In this document: piece after piece, positions 44,901 to 52,406 of the stretch
Position numbering within the stretch: the first letter of the stretch is position 1
Layout of the letters: each line of letters opens with the position of its first letter
NCBI RefSeq assembly: GCF_014384995.1
Contig: NZ_JACRSY010000011.1
Location: forward strand, 48,905 to 112,904
Reading direction: 5' to 3'
Length of the DNA: 64,000 nucleotides
From: Zhenhengia yiwuensis
GTDB lineage: Bacteria > Bacillota > Clostridia > Lachnospirales > Cellulosilyticaceae
Notes under the pieces: model-generated
The model's input: only the letters and a program-made list of their open reading frames with translations
Told to the model about the DNA's origin: nothing
Databases searched by the model: none
Program-made: the position numbers and the translations under genes

Positions 44901-45459
44901 TAAAAGTATTCCTAAATTGTCCATAGCCCTTTGTACTCATGTAAAAAGGTGCTGGATTAGAAACAGATCCCTTATTCCAATGGGAAATTTTAAGTTCAAT
45001 ATCTATAGTTTTATTTTTATGTGAGAAGTAACCATTTTGTACGCCACCACCATAAAAATATTCCTGGCTGTCCCCTTTAAAAGTCTGTGTAATTGTATCT
45101 TCTGTATAAGTAATAGGCTCATCCTCTGCAAAAATAAGAGTCTGCCCATCCTTTTTATAAGCCTCTAATCTAAAAGCTCTTTTATAAAGATGTAAAATGA
45201 CTTCCTGACTTGCCACCTTGTAATAATCCTTAAACTCTTCTACTACCACTTGAGGTACCCCATACTGCGTTTTGAACCCTTCTTCATCTTTAGCAATGAT
45301 TTTGCCCTGCGTGTCATCTGTAAAAGCCCCAGTTAGGTCTAATCTAAAACGTATTAAATCCTCTTTCCAAAAGACCAGCTCTCCCTTTTCTTTTTCAAAC
45401 CCTAAATGAATCTTGTTACCTACTTGGTATAAACTTTTTATTTTTCCAACCTGGCTCAT
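41950..45459 (-). CDS. GH31 glycosidase (alpha-GalNAcase-like) with FN3, F5/8C, dockerin and cohesin-like domains, no signal peptide
   Basis: 1169 residues. The mutarotase-like N-domain and GH31 barrel occupy about 1-620. The nucleophile lies in VVKTDVAWVG (D322) and the acid/base in AAVWSGDQFGNW (D373); GSDIDAIF follows. The VKTDVAW variant recalls the GH31 alpha-N-acetylgalactosaminidases, so that substrate is suggested, not proven. Then come an FN3 domain (about 755-845), an F5/8C domain (about 850-985), two dockerin-like repeats (GDYTGGGKVDENDL and CDVNYNGRIDVYDLSLVASQ, about 990-1050) and a cohesin-like beta domain (about 1058-1169). Modules like these are normally outside the cell, yet the N-terminus (MSQVGKIKSLYQVGNK) has no signal peptide. 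AAAGGGGAT precedes the start. It follows the Gfo/Idh gene by 29 bp in one operon. Confidence 0.85.
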   Translation of the reverse strand: MSQVGKIKSLYQVGNKIHLGFEKEKGELVFWKEDLIRFRLDLTGAFTDDTQGKIIAKDEEGFKTQYGVPQVVVEEFKDYYKVASQEVILHLYKRAFRLEAYKKDGQTLIFAEDEPITYTEDTITQTFKGDSQEYFYGGGVQNGYFSHKNKTIDIELKISHWNKGSVSNPAPFYMSTKGYGQFRNTFTNGHYDFKEQTVITHEEGKLDTFYCFGEGLHEVLSVYTELTGRAPLIPRWGLMPGDANCYKETMDALKVAKAYEEHDMPRGWMLPNDGYGCGYTDLKGFINEAEKLGFKVGLWTENSVDKIAKEVSEFGSRVVKTDVAWVGPGYEFGLDAVKVCYEGIENNSKDRGYVWTCCGWAGSQRYAAVWSGDQFGNWEYIRMHIPTYIGAGLSGHAYCGSDIDAIFAGSAETQVRDLQWKCFTPILINMSGWAPRDKQPWVWGEPYTTYNRKYLNLKLRLAPYMYSYAYESYKTGSPIVRAMLWQYPEDVYTLTKDTQHQFMLGDWFLVAPVYEEATIRDNIYLPDADQIWIDYFTGEQYRGGRVINSFEAPLEKLPLFVKNGAIIPMYPLGRFDGDKLPNEAHPLTLDIYPYGTSRFEMYEDDGCTQAYKEGAHALTKIKVTAPKGGRGNVTIHIAPAEGHYEGMEEVRCYEFKIHSKVSPKAIKGIEALAEENWIEVDTREAYEVRSGNVVYFDSAEAGGVIYIKTAAWSVRQALAIEVIDIHNDQREQPVRHEAIPQIPLGLKGITIEDLSIQIGWEETAEATAYDLKINGILFENVSNPFLHRDLECTTSYTYQVRARNTKGTSSWSHEVVLTTLESHLKNVIAGEQMEVSATSERPGYDATKAVNRDDNSMWLSKSEGEGDLPVIYEMHFKEAYKLNKFEYQSRGKGTKGNITKYNLAISQDGRHYKTLVKEGIWPDQDAPHLVEFKEIVAKHVKIEALEGNQNYANAIHFKPYKVEGTEAVQIGDYTGGGKVDENDLTFVTNYMGVAYGDNDWDYVSKCDVNYNGRIDVYDLSLVASQLDGGLEVQDEEAKGEITLVTNVDYVKAGETFTVQVVGKDLQDVYAFEAVLTLDTNRYDHRNCLGRRCKKEVIASSSALTEHMINASALKEDEKTRLVVAFSNKGNGMLLQEDGILATFSLVAKVDGVVDLSGVSTLLVGPNLKY

Positions 45460-45488
45460 TGCGCATCCCCTTTAACTTATTTTATGGT

Positions 45489-46778
45489 TTAAGCATTTCT
45501 TAAAGTGTCTAAGTTAATACATTCACCACCTGCTAATCTGGACTGCTCTGCAGCTAATGCAATGTAATGACTTTCTACAGAGTTTTCTACAGAGGTAATA
45601 GCACTTGTAGGTTGTTTACCTTCACTAATCATTTCTATAAACTCTTTCACAATTCTTAAGTCACCACCACCGTGACCTGAAAGGTTTTTAGCAAGTTTGG
45701 AAATATCAATCACTTCTGGTTTCTTGCCAAAGACTTTGATTTCTAGAGTATTCTTTAGCATATCTGCTACAATCTCACCTTTAGTACCCATAAGCTTTGC
45801 ATAGCGTGAATTATCATATGTAAGGCCGCACATTGTAAAGCTCATAGTTGTGCCATCTGTCATTTCTAGGTTTACCACTTGATGGTCTACTACATTATTA
45901 TTGCAGTGGTACACACACTTTCCATATGGTCCATTTTGAATAGCTTCTGTAATGGTTTCAAGTGTAGGATGAAGGGCCAATACTTCAAGTGGCCAACCTG
46001 TATAGCCAGTCTTTACACCCATTCTTTCATGTTCAATATAGATTTTTTCTGCATCAAAAGGACAGTTCTCTTTAGCTTTACAGCCATCTAAGCAGCGTTT
46101 TGCAGCTCCTTCAGGCGCATTTTCTTCTTTAAAAAGATAAGTGCTCCCAAAAGAAGATACACTCTTGCAAGTTTTGCCTGTAAGCCATAAGTATAAATCC
46201 ATATCATGACAGCATTTTTGAAGGATCATCGGACTGGTTTCATTAGAATTGCTCCAGTTTCCCCTTACAAAGCTGTGTGCTTGATGCCAGTAGCCTACAT
46301 TTTCAATAGCCATGACCGATACAATATCTCCAATAGTTCCTTCATCAAGAATTTCTTTTAACTTTGTATAGAAAGGTGTATATCTTAAAACATGGCATAC
46401 AACCACTTTGCGATCACATTCTTTGGCTACCTTTACAATTTCACGGCATTCATCTAAGTCCGGTGAAATAGGCTTTTCAAGTAAAAGGTCATAGCCTTTT
46501 CTTAAAGCTGGAATAGCCTGAGCCACATGTTGTCTATCTTGTGTAGTAATAAACATTACATCTGCTAATTTGTCTTGTGCAATAAGCTCTTCTGCACTGC
46601 TAAAACATTTTTCAGGGGCAACATTATAGTTTTTAGCTACTTCTTCTACTTTAGCAGGGTCAATATCTGCTATCGCTACAATTTCCATTTCTTCAGGAAA
46701 TAATTTTGTTACTGGTGCGTAAGCATCTTTCCCCCTATTTCCAAGCCCCGCTAATGCTATAGTTAACTTTTTACCCAT
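45489..46778 (-). CDS. Gfo/Idh/MocA-family oxidoreductase
   Basis: 429 residues. An N-terminal Rossmann fold (TIALAGLGNRGKDAY) is followed by the family's EKPISP segment (LLEKPISPDLDECREIV). A middle Cys-containing insert (CLDGCKAKENCPF) is typical of some gut members. It would oxidise or epimerise a sugar with NAD(P). It is the first gene of the operon with the GH31 enzyme, AAAGGAG precedes ATG 46778, and a divergent AraC gene faces it. Action on the sugar freed by the GH31 enzyme is inferred. Confidence 0.9.
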   Translation of the reverse strand: MGKKLTIALAGLGNRGKDAYAPVTKLFPEEMEIVAIADIDPAKVEEVAKNYNVAPEKCFSSAEELIAQDKLADVMFITTQDRQHVAQAIPALRKGYDLLLEKPISPDLDECREIVKVAKECDRKVVVCHVLRYTPFYTKLKEILDEGTIGDIVSVMAIENVGYWHQAHSFVRGNWSNSNETSPMILQKCCHDMDLYLWLTGKTCKSVSSFGSTYLFKEENAPEGAAKRCLDGCKAKENCPFDAEKIYIEHERMGVKTGYTGWPLEVLALHPTLETITEAIQNGPYGKCVYHCNNNVVDHQVVNLEMTDGTTMSFTMCGLTYDNSRYAKLMGTKGEIVADMLKNTLEIKVFGKKPEVIDISKLAKNLSGHGGGDLRIVKEFIEMISEGKQPTSAITSVENSVESHYIALAAEQSRLAGGECINLDTLRNA

Positions 46779-46950
46779 CTCTCTTTTCTCCTTCTCTAAA
46801 ATAATTTTGAAATTACTTTTTATATAGGTATTATAGTTAAATTTAATTTACTAAAACATATTTGATAATCCATTATATTTACACAATCGTCCGATATTTT
46901 ATGTTATACTTTTCTCAATCGTCTTATTTTTATTTTAAGGAGGCTTATTG

Positions 46951-47871
46951 ATGACTTATATTAGCACCAAACTTAGGCAACCTATTCGTATCACTGACAT
47001 TATCACTATTCACTACTTTGAATATATGAAAAACTTCTATTTCCCTGGGGAGTCTCATAATTTTTGGGAAATGCTTTGTGTCGATAAAGGTGAAGTGGAA
47101 GTTCAAACAGACCATAAAACTTATACACTGAAGCGAGGTCAAATGATTTTTCATAAACCTATGGAATTTCACGCTATTAAGGCCTTAGGTAAAGCCGCAC
47201 CTAATCTAATTGCTATTTCTTTTAAATCTCCATCAACACAGATGTCCTTTTTTAATAACAAAGTTTTTTCTTTAAATACAGTAGAAAAAATACTTATTTC
47301 TAAAATTATTTCAGAGGCTAAGTCTGCCTTTTCAACACCTCTTAATGTACCTTCCATCGAACAGGTAGAACGCTCAGACACAGCCTTATTTGGAGCTGAA
47401 CAATTAATTAAAATTTATTTAGAGGAGTTATTAATAGCTCTTATAAGAAAAGAAACTCATACCCCTCCTCTCAAACATGCACCTTTTTCAAAGACTTCTA
47501 AGGCAAATACCTTTGAGTCTATTACAAATTATTTAGAGGCCCATATTTGTGAAATGCTCACTGTAGAAACTATTTGTAATGATAATTTAATCAGCCGCTC
47601 CTGCTTACAATCTTTATTTCATGAGAGAGCCAATAGGGGTGTCATAGATTACTTTCATAATCTTAAAATTAATCTAGCTAAACAACTCATTAGAGAAGGC
47701 AACCTGAATTTTACACAAATTGCTGACTTTCTCTCTTATAGCTCTATTGGGCACTTCTCTAATCAGTTTAAGAAGTTTACACAAATGTCTCCTTCTGAAT
47801 ATGCTTCATCGATTAAGCTGCTATCCGAGAATACCGCAAATAGCTTTTCACAGATTTTCGTTTCTGAATAA
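46951..47871 (+). CDS. AraC-family transcriptional regulator
   Basis: 306 residues from ATG 46951 (AAGGAGG 7 bases upstream). A cupin sensor (ESHNFWEMLCVDKGEVEVQT, LKRGQMIFHKPMEFHAIKA) and the C-terminal double helix-turn-helix (NDNLISRSCLQSLFHER, IADFLSYSSIGHFSNQFKKF followed by TQMSPSEY) are visible. It is divergent from the Gfo/Idh-GH31 operon and shares a 170-bp promoter region, so it is its likely regulator. Confidence 0.9.
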   Translation: MTYISTKLRQPIRITDIITIHYFEYMKNFYFPGESHNFWEMLCVDKGEVEVQTDHKTYTLKRGQMIFHKPMEFHAIKALGKAAPNLIAISFKSPSTQMSFFNNKVFSLNTVEKILISKIISEAKSAFSTPLNVPSIEQVERSDTALFGAEQLIKIYLEELLIALIRKETHTPPLKHAPFSKTSKANTFESITNYLEAHICEMLTVETICNDNLISRSCLQSLFHERANRGVIDYFHNLKINLAKQLIREGNLNFTQIADFLSYSSIGHFSNQFKKFTQMSPSEYASSIKLLSENTANSFSQIFVSE

Positions 47872-47910
47872 TTTTTCTATACCTTCTTTAAATGTGATTA
47901 CATACAAAAA

Positions 47911-47945
47911 GAAAGCTTAGCCTGATTCTACTTGACTGAGCTTTC
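47911..47945 (+). terminator. Terminator of the AraC gene at 46951
   Basis: A 10-bp stem (47911-47920 with 47936-47945, one G-U) 40 bases after the stop. The T-tail is weak. Confidence 0.6.
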
Positions 47946-47975
47946 TCATAACTTATTCCTTTGATCGCACATATA

Positions 47976-48021
47976 AAAACCTTAAAATGCAGTCTATATT
48001 TTTATAGCATTTTAAGGTTTT
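47976..48021 (-). terminator. Terminator of the phosphodiester glycosidase gene
   Basis: A perfect 15-bp stem (47976-47990 with 48007-48021) that ends in a T-run on either strand. Confidence 0.8.
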
Positions 48022-48040
48022 CGTGCTTTACGTGCTCTAT

Positions 48041-49429
48041 TTACTTTTGAGTAAAAACAATACTATTATTGACTTTACGACCTGGGCTCGTCTGATAAGT
48101 TCCATTATAATATAATCCCGAAGAGGCTCCACCATCTAAGCACATAGCATTTTGTAAGCCTAGTGCTTTTGCAATTTCTTTCAGCTCACTAATACTTGCT
48201 GATGTTGTGCCGACTATCACTTTTCCGTCTGCTGTTGTGCCTATGAAGCTTCTAGATGCCACTTGCGTAAGAATCTTTGCTTCTGTAAAACCTTCTTCTT
48301 TTGGTGCTGGGGTAGAGTTGCCATTAATAAGCAAGCTTGGTCCTGCACTTAAAGCATTTTGTACCTTATTCCATTCATCCTCACTTGTATGGCTAGGTTC
48401 AAAGGTTACTTCATAGCGAATGGCATCTCCTATATTAAAGCTATTTGCTCTATCCTCTCTCATAACTAATACAAAGCCATCTTGAGGTACTTGTACAGAT
48501 TGTGTAACCTTCTTGGCAATCTCATTATTACTGCATACAACCCCTATATAACCTGGCTCTAGTTTAATAGTACTGCCATATTCCGGTGTATAAATAACCG
48601 TTGCACTGGCATCCCCAGTTGGTCTATTGATGCGATAGGTGAGCCATCTTGGTTCATCATTCACATAACCTTGAACTCTTGTTTTAACAAAATCTATTAA
48701 AACCTCATTGTCAGATGTGAAACCTATGGTACAACCGATGTCTGTAATATGTAGAGGTTTACCATCTTTGACAAGTGTACCATCTGGATAAGGCGTATCT
48801 CCATTGTAGGCTGCAAAATAAGTTCCATTAATAGCTACTTTCCCTGCTTTACCTAGATTTTTCAGGTCATCTACTTGATTAATCTTACCTCCAGCTGTTT
48901 GAATACGCGGCACAATGCTGGCATTATTCATATCAATCGTTACATATTTAACCGTTTTACCTTTAATAGTCTTACTTTCATATTTAAAAGCTTGTCCAGA
49001 TGAATTAGATTTCTGAGGTGTAGGCTTTTTTACTAAAGTCCATTGCTTCTCAAGATCTCCTAACGAAACGGAAACTACCCCTTCATTATAACCAACGTTA
49101 GCACCAAGTGCTTCCCCTATAAACCTGAGCGGTACATAAGTTGTTCCCTCTATCATTTCAGGCGCTGCATCTAAACTTACTTTTTCCCCATTAATACTTG
49201 CTTCACGGCAATTAGGCTTTAATTCTACTACTTTATCCCCCAATGTAATTGCTATTTTTTGACTAGCCTTATCAAAGCTAACCTTTGCTTTTAATTCTTC
49301 ACTTACTAATCGAAGTGGAATTAAAGTGGTTTGATTCACAGATACACTTTCAAGTGACGCACCATATACAAGCTGACTCATGCATACAGTTGTAAATATA
49401 AATGGAAATACTTTTTTAAATCGTTTCAT
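48041..49429 (-). CDS. Secreted phosphodiester glycosidase (NAGPA domain) with copper-amine-oxidase N-type domain
   Basis: 462 residues. A signal peptide (MKRFKKVFPFIFTTVCMSQL, cut near VYGA) is followed by a CuAO_N-type stalk domain with two half-repeats (TTLIPLRLVSEELKAKVSFD, TTYVPLRFIGEALGANVGYN) that often binds the cell wall. The NAGPA domain follows: KVAINGTYFAAYNGDTPYPD, RSFIGTTADGKVIVGTTSAS and the closing CLDGGASSGLYYNG. NAGPA-type enzymes cleave GlcNAc phosphodiesters, for example on wall polymers. GGAGAG precedes ATG 49429. It is the only clearly exported hydrolase in the window. Confidence 0.85.
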   Translation of the reverse strand: MKRFKKVFPFIFTTVCMSQLVYGASLESVSVNQTTLIPLRLVSEELKAKVSFDKASQKIAITLGDKVVELKPNCREASINGEKVSLDAAPEMIEGTTYVPLRFIGEALGANVGYNEGVVSVSLGDLEKQWTLVKKPTPQKSNSSGQAFKYESKTIKGKTVKYVTIDMNNASIVPRIQTAGGKINQVDDLKNLGKAGKVAINGTYFAAYNGDTPYPDGTLVKDGKPLHITDIGCTIGFTSDNEVLIDFVKTRVQGYVNDEPRWLTYRINRPTGDASATVIYTPEYGSTIKLEPGYIGVVCSNNEIAKKVTQSVQVPQDGFVLVMREDRANSFNIGDAIRYEVTFEPSHTSEDEWNKVQNALSAGPSLLINGNSTPAPKEEGFTEAKILTQVASRSFIGTTADGKVIVGTTSASISELKEIAKALGLQNAMCLDGGASSGLYYNGTYQTSPGRKVNNSIVFTQK

Positions 49430-49492
49430 CCCTAACTCTCCTTTATACCTTTATCTTTCTTCTTTAAATATTTGTTTTTATTCGAAATTATT

Positions 49493-49771
49493 TTAACACA
49501 AATCAATTATTTTATCTAAAATAAAAAAAGAAACCTCAGCTGAATGCCCCTCAACTAAGATTTCGTCTATAGATGTATTAAATAATTTACTTAATGCAAA
49601 CAAGTTATCTATCGATGGTAAACATTGTCCCCACTGCCACTTATAAATGGCTTGAGGTCCTTCAAATCCAAAATACACTTGTAAGTCCTTTACAGATAAT
49701 CCATTTAGCTTTCTAAGCCTTAAAATATTAGCCCCTGTGGCTTGTACATCAATTATTGGAAATGTGTTCAT
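49493..49771 (-). CDS. XRE-family helix-turn-helix protein (92 aa)
   Basis: A short Cro/C1-type helix-turn-helix (ANILRLRKLNGLSVKDLQ, GPQAIYKWQWGQCLPSIDNL, ALSKLFNTSIDEIL) makes up nearly the whole protein. AGGAGG lies 5 bases before ATG 49771. No sensor domain is present. It precedes the phosphodiester glycosidase gene on the same strand (63 bp gap). Target unknown. Confidence 0.85.
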   Translation of the reverse strand: MNTFPIIDVQATGANILRLRKLNGLSVKDLQVYFGFEGPQAIYKWQWGQCLPSIDNLFALSKLFNTSIDEILVEGHSAEVSFFILDKIIDLC

Positions 49772-49962
49772 TGCCTACCTCCTAAAAAACTAATACTTTA
49801 TTATAGCTTATCTCTAAATCACTTGCAACTTATGAAAATAAAATATTGCAGCTATACAGCCATGGGAAAAATCCAGCAGTAATAAGTCAACCTGACAAAA
49901 CCTCTTTCATGGATTTAATCGATAATTGAGTATTAAATGCTAAGCATTAATCCAAAAAGAAC

Positions 49963-50004
49963 ATTGAACATTAGACACTAAGCACTCAGCATTAAACACT
50001 AAAC
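49963..50004. repeat. Array of six degenerate heptanucleotide repeats
   Basis: Six back-to-back 7-bp units (ATTGAAC, ATTAGAC, ACTAAGC, ACTCAGC, ATTAAAC, ACTAAAC) share A(C/T)TN(A/G)(A/G)C. The 347-bp gap around it (49772-50118) holds no gene. Confidence 0.7.
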
Positions 50005-50118
50005 ATTTAAGTGCAATTTGCCCCTTGGCATCCAATAGATCTATGATCTTGTTCTTCCATAATAACCCTTATGGAGGGGACTTAATTGAGGATTTACGTA
50101 TAACTGCAATAAATTAGA

Positions 50119-50754
50119 TTAAACGTTGATTTCAATCATAGTCACACTATTAGAAATCTGCAATACTGTATCAACTTCTGATTCAAAGTTTTCAATCTCA
50201 TCTTTCATGGTTTTAATAAGTTTTTGGACTTCTAAAGCATCTACTAAACCATATTCATTAGCCTGACGGTAAGGCTGTGCTATGGCATCATGACTTGCCT
50301 GAGTGATTTTTTCTTTTCCTTCCTTACCATATGCTGTATTGAGAAGTTGTTCAATACTATCATCTACTCTAGCATTTTCTCTAGCTACACGATCCGCTGC
50401 CACGATGTACTCATCATTTAACTTTTCTAGTAAAGTCTTTTCATATTCAATAGCACTTTTTTTATCAATAGCTTCAGCTACAGTCATACGTTTACCTGCT
50501 ACCTCTACTACTGTAATAGCATTAGACTGAATGATAGCTGCCTTAATGGCATTTCTTCTTTTAATTAAATCTACAATAGATTGATAATCTGCCTTCGCAT
50601 TAGCCTTAAAGGCTTCCTTAGTCATCTTTCCATTAATATTAGGTACAGAAACTTTTGCTGCGCCTACAAATTCACCTTCTTCTATCTTACGATGAATACG
50701 GCTATCTAATAACTTTAATTCATTTAAACCTTTTGTCACCAACATTTTTTCCAT
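50119..50754 (-). CDS. Uncharacterised helical protein (211 aa)
   Basis: ATG 50754 is the start, with GGAGGATAGAGAG upstream; a TTG five codons earlier overlaps that site. The protein is almost entirely helical and charged (LKLLDSRIHRKIEEGEF, DYQSIVDLIKRRNAIKAAII, SNAITVVEVAGKRMTVAEAI) with a coiled-coil-like second half (LEVQKLIKTMKDEIENFESE). I know similar proteins only as hypothetical or phage-associated ones in Firmicutes, and no role can be stated. It stands alone: 360 bp of non-coding DNA lies downstream, and a divergent operon lies upstream. Confidence 0.7.
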   Translation of the reverse strand: MEKMLVTKGLNELKLLDSRIHRKIEEGEFVGAAKVSVPNINGKMTKEAFKANAKADYQSIVDLIKRRNAIKAAIIQSNAITVVEVAGKRMTVAEAIDKKSAIEYEKTLLEKLNDEYIVAADRVARENARVDDSIEQLLNTAYGKEGKEKITQASHDAIAQPYRQANEYGLVDALEVQKLIKTMKDEIENFESEVDTVLQISNSVTMIEINV

Positions 50755-50870
50755 CTCTCTATCCTCCAATACCTTACTACTACGCCATGCATCTATTCAT
50801 AAGTTTATTGTAAGGGATATTTAAATATGTTGCATTAAACCTGTAGTTTAAATTTATCTCCGTTTTATAG

Positions 50871-50885
50871 TGATAATTATTTTCA
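50871..50885 (+). promoter_or_regulatory. Fur-like box 1
   Basis: TGATAATTATTTTCA matches the 7-1-7 Fur consensus TGATAATNATTATCA at 13 of 14 defined positions. It lies in the divergent region before the DUF454-ygbA pair. Confidence 0.5.
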
Positions 50886-50940
50886 TTTATACTTTACTTT
50901 TTCTCTTTTTTACTCTATTCTATTAGAGTACTTTTTATTT

Positions 50941-50955
50941 TGATATTATTTATCA
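50941..50955 (+). promoter_or_regulatory. Fur-like box 2
   Basis: TGATATTATTTATCA matches 12 of 14 defined positions of the 7-1-7 Fur consensus and is nearer to the DUF454 start (about 80 bases). Confidence 0.45.
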
Positions 50956-51036
50956 ATATCAAATACATATTACCACAGAATTAATTTTAAGATTTAAAAT
51001 ATACTCAATAACTATTTCAGAAAGGATATTCTATTT

Positions 51037-51396
51037 ATGTCTAAAGTTTTCTATATTATTATAGGTACTTTTTCTCTAATCTTAGGAATCATTGGCGTTC
51101 TATTACCAATTTTACCAACTACCCCATTTCTATTACTTACCTCTTTTTGCTTTGCAAAAGGATCTACTAAGTTTCACCAATGGTTTATCCATACAAAGCT
51201 TTATCAGAAACATCTTGATAGCTTTATAACAAACCGTTCAATGCTTTTAAAAACAAAGATATGTACATTAGCTTTTGCCTCTACTATGTTACTTTTTCCA
51301 CTTATAATCCTAGATAATATGTTCATGAGGCTATTCATCATTTTTCTATACCTTTTTAAATACTATTATTTTATATTTAGGATTAAAACTATCTAA
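51037..51396 (+). CDS. DUF454 (YbaN-like) small membrane protein
   Basis: 119 residues. Two N-terminal spans with the family signature (SLILGIIGVLLPILPTTPFL, LLTSFCFAKGSTKFHQWFI) and a further hydrophobic pair near the C-terminus. Function of the family is unknown. GAAAGGAT precedes ATG 51037. It lies 44 bp before the YgbA-like gene, a pairing found in many bacteria, and behind two Fur-like boxes. Confidence 0.9.
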   Translation: MSKVFYIIIGTFSLILGIIGVLLPILPTTPFLLLTSFCFAKGSTKFHQWFIHTKLYQKHLDSFITNRSMLLKTKICTLAFASTMLLFPLIILDNMFMRLFIIFLYLFKYYYFIFRIKTI

Positions 51397-51440
51397 ATGA
51401 AAATTTAACTTTTTATCTTTATGAAGGGAGTATCTCATCC

Positions 51441-51734
51441 GTGAACCGTATCGAAACTGAAAAACAAGTTGTCACTCATATGATTGAAATTTACTGCAAA
51501 AAACAGCATTCTAGTTCTGCCCTCTGTCCTGAATGCTCTGCTTTAAAAGACTATGCTCTTAAACGTCTTTCTCATTGTAAGCATGGTGAAAATAAGACCT
51601 TCTGTAGTCAATGCACAACTCACTGCTATGCCCCTAAGTATAAAGAACAGATTAAAAAAGTGATGAAGTTTAGCGGTCCTAGAATATTTTTTGTACATCC
51701 TATTCTTGTTATTAAACATATGCTAAAAAAATAA
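51441..51734 (+). CDS. YgbA family (nitrous-oxide-stimulated promoter) Cys-rich protein
   Basis: 97 residues. The family layout is clear: RIETEKQVVTHMIEIYCKKQ, then ALCPECSALKDYALKRLSHC, TFCSQCTTHCYAPKYKEQI and RIFFVHPILVIKHM. Six or more cysteines suggest a metal or Fe-S site. In enterobacteria ygbA belongs to the nitric-oxide (NsrR) regulon and helps recovery from nitrosative stress. The start is GTG 51441 with GGGAG 10 bases upstream. It is cotranscribed with DUF454 and has a strong terminator. Confidence 0.88.
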   Translation: MNRIETEKQVVTHMIEIYCKKQHSSSALCPECSALKDYALKRLSHCKHGENKTFCSQCTTHCYAPKYKEQIKKVMKFSGPRIFFVHPILVIKHMLKK

Positions 51735-51784
51735 GCAGAATAAAAACTGCATGGTATTATTCCCATACAGTTTTTATTCTGCTT
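51733..51784 (+). terminator. Terminator of the DUF454-ygbA operon
   Basis: Perfect 17-bp stem (51733-51749 with 51768-51784) plus an inner ATGG/CCAT, with the T-run inside the descending arm. Confidence 0.85.
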
Positions 51785-51807
51785 TATATCTCCATGCTCT
51801 CATTTTA

Positions 51808-52278
51808 CACATAAAAAGCCGAGCCCCATGCAGCTCCCCCTTAAAATAACTGCATAGACTCGGCTTTTTATATGTGGCAAAGTTAATTAGCTTAATTTTC
51901 ATAAGCCATATAGGCTTAAGGTTTGAAAGGGAAACGCTTTTCTTTAGGCACTCGCTCGTTACTGTGATGGGTATTGTCCGTAACTGCCGTTTACAGGGAT
52001 GCCAATGCATATATAAAGGCCCAGGTGGGAGGTAGCACCAAGTGACGTAGAGAACTGCTGCTAGATAGGCGTGCACTTCCAGGTACTTTTGCCAGAAGGC
52101 TTAATGAAAGATAAGCACTATAGAAGTTGAAGCTTATAGGCCTTGCTGCCACGACATAGGCCTAAAGGGCTGTAAGCTAAGGAGCCTTCATTACTGGAAG
52201 AGGGGACCAGCAGCTAAGCTGTTAGCTTACGAGGTGTAAAATGCTTCTATTACCTAGGATGTGTTTTGCATTTTACAT
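51808..52278 (-). ncRNA. Unidentified structured RNA of about 470 nt
   Basis: This gene-free stretch is markedly richer in G+C than nearby spacers and is packed with hairpins. Perfect or near-perfect stems are 52236-52244/52268-52276, 52172-52180/52222-52230, 52137-52143/52158-52164, 52111-52116/52132-52137, 52091-52093/52098-52100 and TAAGCC/GGCTTA at about 51902-51917. On the minus strand it ends in a strong terminator (16-bp stem 51808-51823/51859-51876 with TTTTTAT), while on the plus strand there is no terminator. A weak promoter (TTGAAG at 52308-52313, TATATA 19 bases on) lies just upstream. It does not match RNase P, tmRNA, SRP or 6S RNA by their conserved cores. A large orphan RNA is inferred. 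Confidence 0.6.
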
Positions 52279-52406
52279 ATACTATATAGTCCTATGTAGT
52301 GAAAATTCTTCAATTTTTCCAAAAAAATTTTAGATTTTTTATAATGTGCATCTAAACCTTTTGCTTTAATCTACAGTTTATCAACTCATTTAATTTCCCA
52401 TTTGCT

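Noticed and set aside
45489..46778. Gfo/Idh protein as a GH109 glycosidase
   Set aside because: The fold is shared, but there is no export signal and the details look like an ordinary NAD(P) sugar oxidoreductase. Sequence alone cannot support GH109.
49963..50004. Heptamer array as a CRISPR
   Set aside because: There are no spacers, the unit is 7 bp, and no cas genes are present.
51774..52076. 100-codon minus-strand open frame over the structured RNA and its terminator
   Set aside because: It runs through a perfect terminator hairpin, has no ribosome site, and its sequence looks like no protein; the hairpins explain the region better.
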